This document shows, piece by piece, positions 37,417-48,200 of a stretch of DNA of 64,000 nt. The notes beneath the pieces were generated by a model. That model was not told the origin of the DNA. It did no database searches and saw nothing but the letters and a program-made list of their open reading frames with translations. Position 1 is the stretch's first letter, and every line of letters starts with the position of its first letter. The translations under genes were made by a program, and so were the position numbers. The stretch comes from Acanthopleuribacter pedis (GTDB lineage Bacteria; Acidobacteriota; Holophagae; Acanthopleuribacterales; Acanthopleuribacteraceae), in assembly GCF_017377855.1 (NCBI RefSeq), contig NZ_JAFREP010000009.1, positions 28,405-92,404 on the forward strand, given 5' to 3'.

Positions 37417-37797
37417 ATGCCATCTACCGTCTTCGCCAACATGATGGGCGTTTCCCACAAGGGAAGCGGCGCCAAAAGCCTCGTTTTCCCAGATGTGTGC
37501 AAAACCCCAACCCCCGGCGGCCCGGTCCCCATCCCCTACCCCAACCTGGCCCAATCGATGCACCTCGCCAAAGGCTCGAAAACGGTCAAGGTCCAGGGCA
37601 AATCCGCCACCATCAAAGGCTGTAACTACTCCATGAGTGTGTGCGACGAACCCGGTACCCTCGGCGGTATCATTTCCGGCACCTTTAAAAACAAAGCCGA
37701 GTTCGTGCTCTACTCATTTAATGTCAAGTACGAGAACAAAAACGTCTGCCGCATGTCGGACCTGATGTTCCACAACAAGAAAAACATCGTCGGTTAG
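37417..37797 (+). CDS. DUF4150 PAAR-like protein
   Basis: A 126-residue DUF4150/PAAR-like protein that would cap the VgrG spike and present cargo. It shows the family pattern MMGVSHKGSGAKSLVFPDVCKTP, given here in two pieces (MMGVSHKGSGA and SLVFPDVCKTPTPGGPVPIPYPN), with Pro- and Gly-rich turns and Cys residues (CKTP, GCNYSMSVCDE). GGAGG lies just upstream of the ATG. It sits directly before the candidate effector gene, the usual order for PAAR plus cargo. Confidence 0.88.
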   Translation: MPSTVFANMMGVSHKGSGAKSLVFPDVCKTPTPGGPVPIPYPNLAQSMHLAKGSKTVKVQGKSATIKGCNYSMSVCDEPGTLGGIISGTFKNKAEFVLYSFNVKYENKNVCRMSDLMFHNKKNIVG

Positions 37798-37856
37798 CCC
37801 CCCCTCTTGCCAACCCTTATTCATATAGTTCCAAGTAGTTACGAGGATGTTCACGT

Positions 37857-39380
37857 ATGACCAATATTGATTCCGTCGACGCCCCCGCGCCGGCAAAAGA
37901 AGAAAAAGTCGAACCCAAACTCATCTCCATTGACTTCCTCGACGGCGACGACGATACCGATGTGCCCCAGGACCGCAAGCAATGGGTCAACCTGCCACGC
38001 GACGCCAAATGGGTCGACGGCACCAACATCCCCAACATCGACCGCCTCACCGAGAAACCCCGCGTCAAGGTCCGGTTTGATGAGAAAGGTTCGCACCCAT
38101 TTAAAGTTAAGTACGACCCCGGCGGAAGCAATCTGATTTACACCGGCGGAGAACAGGGCCGCAACCCGCTGTTCAAGTACGAGGAAACCCAGAAGAACTA
38201 CACCACCGACGGGGACGGCACCAAAATCATCCCTACCGATTGGTTTATCAACGTGTGCGGCATGAACGTGTGGCGCCTCGAAGCCGAGGACGACAAAGGC
38301 AACAAAGCACAGAGCCACAACCTCATCGGCTGGCGCATGATTTACCTCGTCGAAGCCGTGATGACCGGGGTCACCGCCAACGCCGCCGCCAGCTTGGCCA
38401 CCCTCACCGGGGAATACGCCAAACACGGCATTCACATTGACGTCTTGCCCCGGGTCAACATGACCCACATGGAGAACATCGGCGCCAACGACAGCGGCAC
38501 CTTCATCAGCAACACCCGCACCGCCTACAACGGCTCCCAAGGCCCCGGCAAGGAACCCTACACCGTCGTGGTCGGGTACACCGACCACCTCGCCGTGCGC
38601 GACGATGCCGATCAATTCGTCGAGCCAGGGGTCGCCGCCGGACCCGGCACCGCCAAGTTCACCGTGCAAATTACCGACGGCTCCGGCAACGACAAGTTTT
38701 TGTGGAACAACATCGTCACCGGCGAAGATTGGTACGTGAGCTGCACCTTTTTGCCCGATCCACCGCCGCCGCCACCGGCGCCTGTCGCCCCGCACTCCGG
38801 GATTACCGGCTTTTTGTTGGGCCTGATCGGCATGAACAATCCCCCGCCCGCGCCGCCGGCACCGCCCGCGCCCGTCGCCGTCAACATTCCCAAGGCCGAC
38901 TGCGTCGGCAAACCCAAATGGGCCGTGTTGCCCGACGCCCTTAACGCCGTCGAAATCGACCTCAGCGGTTTGCCGGCCGCCACCGGCACCCTCACCCTCA
39001 CCGTCAACACCGTCAACCGTATGCGCGCCGGCTTGTCGTTTGGCGGCGGTAACCTGATCTGCGTCTGCACCAAGGCCTGGTGGCAGGTTTCAAGCGAAGC
39101 CGACCAGAACCAAGTCATGATTCACGAACTCGGCCACAAGATTTACATGGTCGTCGACGGCAGCGGGAAACAACCCGATGCGGTTGCCACCCAATACGAC
39201 GGCAAAGGCCACGTCGGCAGCCACTGCTACTTCCCACTCGGCGTGCTGCCCTCCTACGGCGGCGTCGGCGGTTCCGGTTGCGTCATGTTCGGCGCCACCA
39301 ACGGTGTCAGCGCCTTCTGCGTCAACTGCGATCCCGCCGTGAAGAAGATGGACATCAGCGATGGCTGGGCACGTCTCTAA
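37857..39380 (+). CDS. Candidate T6SS effector with zinc-metallopeptidase HELGH motif
   Basis: A 507-residue protein with no signal peptide. The N-terminal region (about 1-295) is of unknown fold and starts with an acidic, charged segment. Two Pro-rich linkers (about 301-312 and 322-340; runs of P/A) flank a short hydrophobic stretch, SGITGFLLGLIG. The C-terminal domain (about 350-507) holds H423-E-L-G-H427, a zinc-metallopeptidase core, with a likely further ligand among the His residues of GKGHVGSHCYF and several Cys (CVNC). The position directly after a PAAR-like gene and before further island genes makes it the best effector candidate. The target and any immunity partner are unknown; the small proteins downstream might include one (inference). 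Confidence 0.68.
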   Translation: MTNIDSVDAPAPAKEEKVEPKLISIDFLDGDDDTDVPQDRKQWVNLPRDAKWVDGTNIPNIDRLTEKPRVKVRFDEKGSHPFKVKYDPGGSNLIYTGGEQGRNPLFKYEETQKNYTTDGDGTKIIPTDWFINVCGMNVWRLEAEDDKGNKAQSHNLIGWRMIYLVEAVMTGVTANAAASLATLTGEYAKHGIHIDVLPRVNMTHMENIGANDSGTFISNTRTAYNGSQGPGKEPYTVVVGYTDHLAVRDDADQFVEPGVAAGPGTAKFTVQITDGSGNDKFLWNNIVTGEDWYVSCTFLPDPPPPPPAPVAPHSGITGFLLGLIGMNNPPPAPPAPPAPVAVNIPKADCVGKPKWAVLPDALNAVEIDLSGLPAATGTLTLTVNTVNRMRAGLSFGGGNLICVCTKAWWQVSSEADQNQVMIHELGHKIYMVVDGSGKQPDAVATQYDGKGHVGSHCYFPLGVLPSYGGVGGSGCVMFGATNGVSAFCVNCDPAVKKMDISDGWARL

Positions 39381-39519
39381 GCCGAGGCAGCGGCGCGGTA
39401 TTTGTGCCGTTCCGCGCCGCCTCGGCGCCCTGCTCCTGCTCCTCCTCCTTTGCCATTGCGGCCCATCACCCCAAACCGTCCCCGAACCGGCAACCCCGAT
39501 CACCAAGGAGAATGACACC

Positions 39520-40014
39520 ATGGCCTCCCAAGATCCCTGGCAAGACGTTAAGCTCAACCAAAACAACCCCTCGTCCTGTTCACCACCCCAGCCCGATCCC
39601 CACTGGCGCGGCCTCGTCATCAACGCGCCCAAGCAAGTAAAATTCAAAAAAGGCGGGATCATTGATGAATACGGCGCCTTCGCCGCCATTCCCCTGTGCA
39701 CCTTTTACCGTTTTGACCTGCCCAACGTGCCCATCAGCGAGAATTACAGCATCACCGCCAAGGATCTGAAAACCGGCCAAATCTTCAAGGGCGACATCGT
39801 CGACCTGGATCCCGGTTCGGCCTTGCCACCCCCTTCCCTACCGGGCGCCGCGCCCACCCCACCGCCACGACCCGGCAGTGCCAAGGGCGGTTACATGAAC
39901 CCCAACCTCGCCAATTTCCTCAACATCCCTCAAGAGTCGGCGACTTATGAGGTATTTATGAGCTACCGCGGCTTCAACTCCAACAAGGTCGTCATCGAGC
40001 TCATCAAACAATAA
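39520..40014 (+). CDS. T6SS-island protein of unknown function, 164-residue paralog 1
   Basis: From the ATG at 39520 this encodes 164 residues starting ASQDPWQDVKLN; AAGGAG lies 9 bases upstream. The next gene encodes an equally long, clearly related protein. Shared blocks: DPW-(N/D)V-LN, RG(L/I)VI-AP, DDTGAFAAIP-like (EYGAFAAIPLC), NPNLANF and ATYEVFMS-RGF-SN. A Pro-rich loop (PPPSLPGAAPTPPPRPG) is inserted near residue 110. The frame is open further upstream to 39361 and would add a leader with a hydrophobic LLLLLLLCHC stretch that resembles a lipoprotein signal without a standard lipobox; I prefer the shorter form because of the paralog length. Possible immunity, adaptor or structural role; not recognised. 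Confidence 0.65.
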   Translation: MASQDPWQDVKLNQNNPSSCSPPQPDPHWRGLVINAPKQVKFKKGGIIDEYGAFAAIPLCTFYRFDLPNVPISENYSITAKDLKTGQIFKGDIVDLDPGSALPPPSLPGAAPTPPPRPGSAKGGYMNPNLANFLNIPQESATYEVFMSYRGFNSNKVVIELIKQ

Positions 40015-40058
40015 ACACCACCGGTTCCCCTCGGTGCCGGTTAGCGCGAGGAGCCCTC

Positions 40059-40553
40059 GTGACCCACCATGACCCTTGGCTGAATGTGCCGCTCAACGAA
40101 GGCGGCCCCAACCCCATGTCGCCGCCGGATCCCGGCCCCACCTTTCGAGGGATCGTCATCACCGCACCCGAGCGCGTTGTTTTTAGGGCGGGTGAGGTCG
40201 TCGACGATACCGGCGCCTTCGCCGCCATTCCCGTCTGCGCCTACCACTGCTTCGACGTGCCCGCCGTGCCCATCGACGACCATTTCAAAATGCACGCGGT
40301 CGAGGTAAAAAGCGGAAAAAGTTACGAGGGTTTTATCGTGGCGCTGGATCCCGGTATCATGGTGCCCTGCCCCTTCGAGGACGCGGAACCCCTTAAACCG
40401 GAAGACGTGGAAGGCCTGGCCTCGGGCGGCTGGATCAATCCCAACCTGGCCAACTTCGTCCCGATCCCGCGGGAACCGGCGACCTACGAGGTTTTTATGA
40501 GTTTGCGGGGTTTCCAATCGAACCGGGTTAGGATTGAATTGATTCAAGAATAA
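40059..40553 (+). CDS. T6SS-island protein of unknown function, 164-residue paralog 2
   Basis: A 164-residue paralog of the preceding gene, with a GTG start and GAGGAG about 7 bases upstream. It begins THHDPWLNVPLNEGG and keeps RGIVITAPERVVF, DDTGAFAAIPVCAY, GGWINPNLANF and ATYEVFMSLRGFQSN. It lacks the Pro-rich loop of paralog 1. The tandem pair next to a candidate effector suggests duplication, as is common for immunity or adaptor genes, but there is no direct evidence for either role. Confidence 0.68.
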   Translation: MTHHDPWLNVPLNEGGPNPMSPPDPGPTFRGIVITAPERVVFRAGEVVDDTGAFAAIPVCAYHCFDVPAVPIDDHFKMHAVEVKSGKSYEGFIVALDPGIMVPCPFEDAEPLKPEDVEGLASGGWINPNLANFVPIPREPATYEVFMSLRGFQSNRVRIELIQE

Positions 40554-40587
40554 TAGGACGGCCCCGCTGTCCACGAAAGGCATCCCC

Positions 40588-42015
40588 ATGCAGCAGCAAC
40601 GCATCGCCGCATTTAAAGAAAACTTGTGTTTAGAGCACTTGGAAGAAGCATCCTTCCTCTTCGACCAACGCATCGCCCTCACCTGGGATTTGGAATTCAC
40701 CTGGCCGGAACAAGCCGCCCAGGAAGAAAAGTTCGCAACCCACCTGGACGCCTTGTGTTCCATCGGCCAGGCCGCCTGGGACGTGATGCGCGAGTCGGCC
40801 GCACCAACCGACAGCGGCGAACTCTACACCGCCGTCGTGTTCTTTTGCCGCAAAGACAGCGCCAAGGACGTCGCCGAACTCATTCCCGTCGTCGACTACG
40901 AGGAACCCACCGTGACCGAGGCACTGCACAGCGCGCTGATGCAGCATTGCCCCAACGCCTGGGTCGAGGACCTCGCCGCCTGGGCCCAAGAAACCGAAGC
41001 CTTTCAGCCCATCTTTTACGAAATCGCCGCCCGTCGCGGCTGGCGCAAATATTACGACGCCCGCCCCTTGCGCGACCGCGGCCAGTGGCCCGCCTACGCG
41101 CGTTGCACCTTGCGGACCAACGCCCAAGCCGCGGCGCCGGAGCTCTTGGACGCCTACACGTGGAGCAAGGATTTCGACACCCGTTTCTACGCCGCCTTGA
41201 CCATGATGCGCGCCGCCCACCAACCCTTCTTGCGCGGCGTGATGGAAAACACCGCCCCGGACGACGCGGGCCTGCTCACCCTCGCCCTGATGGGTTCGGC
41301 CCAAACCGCGGGGTTCTTGCTCAACCTTCCGCGGGCAAAGGAGCCATCACGCGCCTTCATCACCGCCCTCGCCCTGCTCGGCGACCCCATCGCCTGCCCC
41401 TGGCTAATCGCCCAACTCGAGGAAGACAACGAATGGGCCCCGGACGCGGCCCTCGCCCTCAACACCATCCTCGGCGGCTTTTTCACGGAAACCGTTTGGA
41501 TCGAAGAAGAAGAGGACGAGGACGAGCTGATTGAGGAAGACGACGAGGACGACGAGGATGACGATTTCGAGCCAAGCGAACGCCTGATCACCCCCCTCGA
41601 GGACGACGACGACGACGACGAGGAAGAAGAGGAAGAGGAAGAAGACGATCCCGACGAAGACCCAAATCAAGCGCCGCAAGGCGAAGAGATCGAGCGTTTG
41701 AGCCAGGACCCAGCCATCTGGCGTCAACACCTGGAGCAACTCAAGCCGGAAAACAACGTCCGCTACCGCTACGGCAGCCCGGCAACCTTGCAAAGCGTGG
41801 TCGGCTCGTTGTTCGAGGCCCGCACGCCCAATTTCATGCGCGACCTCATTCTCCACGAATGCCTGACCCGCTACAACTTGGAGATCCCGATCACCGTGCT
41901 CACGCCGATCAACCACCAAATCGCCGTCGGCCGCAAGCTACTCGCCCAGCTCGAAGAACAAGGCAACCAACTCCCCCCGGGAAGCTGGACCTACCTCGGC
42001 AATCCCTATACGTAA
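40588..42015 (+). CDS. TIGR02270-like HEAT-repeat protein with acidic insert
   Basis: A 475-residue protein resembling the TIGR02270 family, a conserved but uncharacterised family found in type VI loci. The start pattern LEHLEEASFLFDQR and the helical repeat region (about 20-290; LLTLALMGSAQTAGFLLN, AFITALALLGDPIACPWLIAQLEED) fit HEAT-like repeats. Between about residues 305 and 360 lies an extreme acidic insert made almost only of Glu and Asp. The conserved C-terminus resumes with LSQDPAIWRQHLEQLKPENNVRYRYG, read here in parts, and ends at GSWTYLGNPYT. It closes the type VI island; the next operon begins 234 bases on. Confidence 0.75.
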   Translation: MQQQRIAAFKENLCLEHLEEASFLFDQRIALTWDLEFTWPEQAAQEEKFATHLDALCSIGQAAWDVMRESAAPTDSGELYTAVVFFCRKDSAKDVAELIPVVDYEEPTVTEALHSALMQHCPNAWVEDLAAWAQETEAFQPIFYEIAARRGWRKYYDARPLRDRGQWPAYARCTLRTNAQAAAPELLDAYTWSKDFDTRFYAALTMMRAAHQPFLRGVMENTAPDDAGLLTLALMGSAQTAGFLLNLPRAKEPSRAFITALALLGDPIACPWLIAQLEEDNEWAPDAALALNTILGGFFTETVWIEEEEDEDELIEEDDEDDEDDDFEPSERLITPLEDDDDDDEEEEEEEEDDPDEDPNQAPQGEEIERLSQDPAIWRQHLEQLKPENNVRYRYGSPATLQSVVGSLFEARTPNFMRDLILHECLTRYNLEIPITVLTPINHQIAVGRKLLAQLEEQGNQLPPGSWTYLGNPYT

Positions 42016-42248
42016 AAACACCGAAACGCTGATAGGAACATACAAAGCACACAAGAAGAAATCCCCCTCATTTAGGAACCGAGCAACCCAAGCCGATACA
42101 CGACAAAACGAAAGAAAAAACCTTATCAAGAAAATTCTGAGCCAAAATCCACGGCAATTCCGCATAAGAGGTAAAGATCCGATTTTTACCCGCGTGCATT
42201 AATCCACGTTCTTCCCATCGTGGTTAACGCCGTGTTGACGAGGCTTAC
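42016..42248. promoter_or_regulatory. Region upstream of the defence operon
   Basis: An A-rich 233-base gap between the type VI island and the four-gene operon. I could not pick a confident -35/-10 pair. GAGG (42240-42243) lies 5 bases before the TTG start of the giant gene. Confidence 0.3.
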
Positions 42249-45200
42249 TTGGCTCACGACGACCTTATCCAGCGCGTCGGCCTAGCCGCCCGGACAGGCC
42301 GGCTGGTCCTATTTTTGGGCGACGCGCCCGCCCTTTCGTTAGAATTCCCCTCCCTTGATACCGCCATGGAACATTTGGCGGATGCTTATTTGGAAAACGA
42401 GGAATTGGACGCGGATCGAAAAGGCCGTGTTACCAAATACCGAGAAGAGCAAGACTGGCCGCGTTTAACCAAGACCTTGCACGACCACGACAGCGAGCTT
42501 TACGAAACCCGCGTCAAAAGCGCGCTGGCCGGACCGCACGCCGGGGCAACACCGGTATTGCCCTGGTGGCTCCAGACCCTGTTGGTGATGGAACCGGTGC
42601 TCATTATTACCTCGGATCGCGGCCCCCTCCCGGCCGCTACCATCCCGCGCGGCTATACCTTGACGACCTGGCAAGATGCAGCGCGAATCACCCAATTGCC
42701 ACAACCAGGCAAGCACCATTTGGTGGCGGTTAACGGTTGCTCGCTTATCCCAGGCAGCCTGTTGCTCACTTTAGACGACGAGCATGTATTTAAGGGTCCG
42801 GCAGGCGATCCCGTTCGGGCTTTGTTACAAAAAGTGCAACGTGACTATCTGTGTCTGTGGGTCGGTTTTCGTGAGGACGATCCCTTCCTGGTTACCCAAT
42901 TTGAAGACCCAACCCTACCGCTTGAAAACCAAGTCATGATAACCCCATCTGGCAAATACAGAACGGTGCTGAAAAACCAAGCGCTTTGGGTTGAAGAGGA
43001 TGCGGGCTTGGGTTTGAGTACCACCGCCAAGTCGCTGATTGCCGCGGCGGAACGGGAACCACCGCCGGATTGGGAACACATCAGCGAGACAATCACCAGT
43101 CAGTCCAAGGTGATGCGCTTTAACGAACTGGTTTGTTTGCCCAACCCCTCCCGCAAGGAGATCTTGGCTTATTACCAAGGCCATCCCGCGACATGGTCTC
43201 TCGTTCGCGAAAATCACTCCATTCCCCGTCGTGAAACCCAAGAGGTTTTGGATTTCCTCAACAAGGGCCGCAAAACCGTGCTGGTCAGTGGGCCGACCGG
43301 CACGGGTAAAAGCACCATCTTGATGCAGGCCGCCTTGAAACTATTGGAAGACGACTACACCGTGCTTCATCTAGACGCGCCACGAACCATTGATCGATGG
43401 CTCTCCCCCAAACAAGGCAAACTGGCTGTTTTGGTCGATGACGGCAGTCGTTACTACGGTTTGGCACAGCTCGTCCACAAGGCCGAAACGCGAAGCAACG
43501 TGGTTGTTTTGATCGCGGCGCGCACCCACGAATGGATCAACATGTTGCGCTTCCGCCGCCAAGCCAACCTAGCGGCCATGGCAAAAGTCAGGGTCAAAGA
43601 ACTTTTGCCCGCCGAACTGGAGCACCTGGGGGAAAAGCTGACCGCGGCAGGCGCCTATAAAACAAACACCGACCAGAAACAACTCGTGGCGGATTTAACC
43701 CTTCACTTAGGTGAAAGCCGCGACCTGTTGGCCGCGATGTTAATGGCGACCACCGGCTTGAAACTCGTGGCCATTTTAAGAAAAGCCATCGAAGAAATCG
43801 CAAGCTGGACGGAAGGAAAAACACTCCTGGAACTTTTGGGTACCATTGTTTTCATTGAATCACTCCCGACCAAATCGGGTATCCCTCTGACCTGTTCGGC
43901 CAGATTACTCTGCCATGTGTTGGGTTTGTCGCCCAAGGCCGTCAGTGCGGCCCTAGAAAGATTACGCGGTGAGGTCAGACCGAGACAGAACCTTTACGAT
44001 GAATTAAGTTCTCGTGATCAGATCATTAGCCAACAAATCTACCGCATTTTATTTGAAGGTGCGAACCCCTTCCTGGCAAAGGTAGACATTGGCGCTTTAA
44101 TTTTATGGGCCGCCAATTTGATAGCACGCGAGGAAACCAAAAAACACCATCTGCAACTCATGAGCATGGTTCCCAACCATTTTTGGAAGCTGGGTGACTA
44201 TCAAACGGCGGAAGCCCTTTTTGAAGCAGCTACGCGCATCGACCCATCCAACCCTATCGTTTGGCAGAATTGGGCGCGAATGGCCAAAGAACCCAATGCA
44301 AAACCCCATCTGCACCTTTCGCCGGACCCACGTATTTTGTTCGAAAAAGCAACCCAAGCCGATCCCAAGGACGCTCCTTCATGGCAAGCTTGGGCCGTCA
44401 TGGAACACAAAGCCGGCAATATCGAAATTGCCCGCTCCTTATTCGAACAAGCAATCCAAGCCGATCCTAGCCATGCACTTTCTTGGCAAGCTTGGGCCGT
44501 CATGGAAGCAAAACACGGTTTACCCCACGAAGCACGCAAACGCTTCCACCAAGCCACCCAGGTCGATCCCAATCAAGCCCCCTCTTGGCAGGCATGGGCC
44601 ATCTTTGAAGCGGAGCAGTTGCATTACGCCGAGGCCCGCGAGTATTTCAAACAGGCAATCTGCGTGGATGCAGGACATGCACCGTCCTGGCGCGCTTGGG
44701 TGGCAATGGAGTTGGACCTTGGCCATGTTGAGCGCGCCCAACACCTTATCGAAAAAGCCTGTGAAACCTGCCCTGCCTATGAATTTGAGGGGCTGCGAAG
44801 ACGCCTGGAGGATGGCGAAAAACCAGTTACGCCGCCGACTAACAAAAGCCAAAAACCAAAAAATCGGCTTCGTGCGACCGTCCAAACACAATTTGTTTCA
44901 TGGGTCGGGACCACCAAAAAACAAGCGGGAATATCCGAATACATGGCCTACCTCGCCGCCAACGCGATTAAAAAAAAGAAGCAAGCGGGCAACGACGAAC
45001 GTTTTTTAGCCTTGGCGATGATCGTGCCACACCTGCGAAAACCACTGTTACGTGAAGCCGAAAGCACCAGGTTACCTGCCGCCCCTGCATTTATTTTGAC
45101 TTTACCGGCGCGACTCGACCCCAACCCCTTGCCCGAAAACCAAACCCGCTGCTTCGCGGTTACCCATCAAGGCCAGGTATTTACCTGGTTGGCCGCGGCA

Positions 45201-48200
45201 CCTTCCCATTTATACGGCCCTGTCCCCGAACCGTGCCAACCGCAACCCATTTTTCAAGTTCCGGGTTTTGATCCCATGCGCGGCCGCGTGTTAGGACTGT
45301 ACCTGGGTCCGGCAGGTACCTTTAGCCAAACCACCAATCTTTTCCTCGTTGTACAGCTCGACGCCGAACCACGCCTTTACCAGTTCAGCCTAACCAACCT
45401 GGGCGACCATCCTCTTGCACACACCGAGTTCCCCGAATGGATGCAAAAACACCCCCTATCAGGCAGACCCGGAAGCCAAGTTGGCGATTTTCACCAGGTT
45501 ATTTCCGCCCAGCCCATGGACGATTCAGCCACCTGGTCCACCCTCTGGCAGGGCCGTTTATGGCATTTGGCCGCGGCGGGTTTTTACGATAACGACCGTC
45601 TTCACGGGATACAAGCCGCGGTGAACGATCAAACCCTATACGTGCTACGCACCGATCAATCCATCGCCCTTTACACAATGGTCGATGGAAAACCGGTGCG
45701 GCACACGCGCCGTTTCTTCCGCCGTCAACCCGTGGCAATCGCCGCATTGCCGACTCTTGAAGGCGAACCGCCGCGCTTGCTGGTTGGCTACCGCAACGGC
45801 CAGGTTCGGGTGTGCGTCGATGTTGCGAGCGCGCAAGGTGCTGATTGGGGCGAAACCTGTTGGCACGCGCTCGAAAACGCTTATTCAAGCCAAGCCAAGC
45901 TCCGCACTTTGGCTGACTGGCCGGCATGGCTTGATGATTTTGAAATGGGGCGGGTTCCCCATGAAGTCTGTCGCCACCAAGCCGCGCTGCAGGTAGCTTG
46001 TCGGATGTTTTTCGCTTTTTTACTCCGCCAACCAAACCTCAATTTAGACAAAGAATGGTCCATTAGAAAGTGGCTGAACCCCCCACTCGATACCTTCGAT
46101 TATCTCCCGTTGTTGCAGATCTTAAGGGTTTACCTACGCAACCTCAGCAACACCGCGGATCCGACAGGAGCCGCCGGTTTTTTGGAAATTTACGAAAGCC
46201 TGCCTCACGAATTACGAGAAATTTTAGATACGTACATCCACGAATACGACCTGTCCCAAACCGTTGCGACAAGGGACGCCGGTGGTGCCGACAACGACGC
46301 CATTACCCAATTAATTCAACGATCACACCGCACCCGACGCGCTTTTCTAACCGATCCCAAGGTCACATCCGCTGCCAAGGCCTCGATTTTGGCGGAAATC
46401 CAATTGGGTTTCCCGATCACCGAGTATTTTGCAAAACAAACCACCCAAAGTGGTCCCCCCAGGTTACTCCCAACGGGGCAACCCTTGTTCGTTTGGGATG
46501 ATGGTGTCACACTCCAAACCATGACCCTTGATTCAAATACACCACGGGCCGTTTTGCAACCACGCCCGGGGATGCCGTCGCTGTTCACCCTTCAAGCAAC
46601 GGGGCGGGAACTAAGCCTGATCGAAGTCATGCCGGCTTGCCTTCGCCGACATCGCATGGACGATAGCGGATCCTTGGAAACGACGGATCAAGAACAACAC
46701 TTTCCCCAACCCATCCAACCGATTCGGGCCGTGGACGCCGGCGAAGACAAACTGTTGATCCTCACCCGGCAAAACAATCTCACCTATGGTTTTCGACTTG
46801 ACCTTTGGTGTACAACAGGCGCGGGCAAACTCGAAGGCCAATTAAATCTGCGCCACCACCCACTGGTTTGTGTCGCCTTCCATATCGTGACGCCCGGAAA
46901 AGAATGGCATATTGCCTTGAGTTCGGGGGAACGCGAATGGACCCTTTACACCTTGACATACCAACCAAGGGAACAAAAACTCAGCTTATCGCAACCCATT
47001 CGCTATCGGACGCGGGGTAATGTCACCGCACTGACCTTTGGAGAGGTCCAGGGGTCCACTTGGATTCTTGTAGGTAGCGACCGCGGCCACCTCCAGGCCT
47101 TTGAACAAGATGAAGACGCAAACAACCGTTGGCGCTTGAAATGGTTGCATACAACCGCCACGGAAATAAGAGGGCTGCACTTACTTGCGGCGGACCACCA
47201 CTGCCGCATCCTTGCCTTCACCAGCCAAGGTGAGGTGTTTGTATTTACGGGTTCAGGAGAGCCCAAATGGCACCGCCACTGTCACGTTTCCCTGGTAGCA
47301 GGCTGTTTACTGCCGCCGACAACGAAAACCAACCAGATTTTTTCCGCGGTTTTGTGTGACGCACGCGGCGCCTTGGGTGTGTTGTCCTTCGAAGAACAAA
47401 AACCATGGGAAACCATCGTCAAAGAATTTAGGACAACCACCGGCATCGAACCCAAACCACCCTATGACGAGTACCCACGTCTTCAAGACCGTCATCTTCA
47501 CCCCGTGGACCTCGCATGTTTGGCAGGGGACCGTGAAACCAGCGAAAACCACCGCGCATTGGCCCTGCAAGATTTCGCAGAAAAAATTTTGCAGCTGGAT
47601 CTACCCACTCAAGCCGAATGTCGGGGAATTAAAATAAGCACAAAAAGCTGGCACTGGCCGGAACTCGCCCGTTTGGTTCGCTTCGACGGACGAATCGCCG
47701 CTCAAGACAACCGCTTATGGCTCATTGATCTTAGCCTCGACCTGCTCAACCGCCTCTACGAAGAAGACCAAGCCCAACGGTTCACCGACACCTCGGATTT
47801 GCGCGGTACCCGGATTCTGGCCGACTTGATTCGTGGTTTAGGCCGCGATCTGTTAACGCCTTTATTCTTATCCGAAGGAAACATTCCAAACTGGACAAAA
47901 GTTCCCACTTCACTGCGCCACACCCCGGCTGTCAATGCCGCCATCATCGCAAATCTCAATCTAAATCCCAAAGACCCTAACTTATTCGGAAAACTGGTTA
48001 CCCAGGCCAGTTTTTTAGGTCCCCAGGCGTTCGATGCGCTCGTGCTCTTGGCACCGACCCAAAATTGCACACAAGCATGGCTTTTCGGTGAACTTGTTGC
48101 CCGCAAGCAATACCCCGTACCATCCAGTGAAAAACATCATCACACCCTACCCCCCGGCTTTGCCGGTGTCTTGTGGGCCTTCGGCCGCTTTTTGTGGGGA

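Noticed and set aside
37851..38795. 314-codon leftward frame opposite the HELGH protein gene
   Set aside because: Shadow frame; the rightward gene has HELGH, good spacing and a matching operon direction.
39361..39519. Lipoprotein signal peptide extension of the first 164-residue paralog
   Set aside because: The stretch is hydrophobic but has no standard lipobox, overlaps the previous gene, and the paralog has the same length without it; kept only as an alternative.
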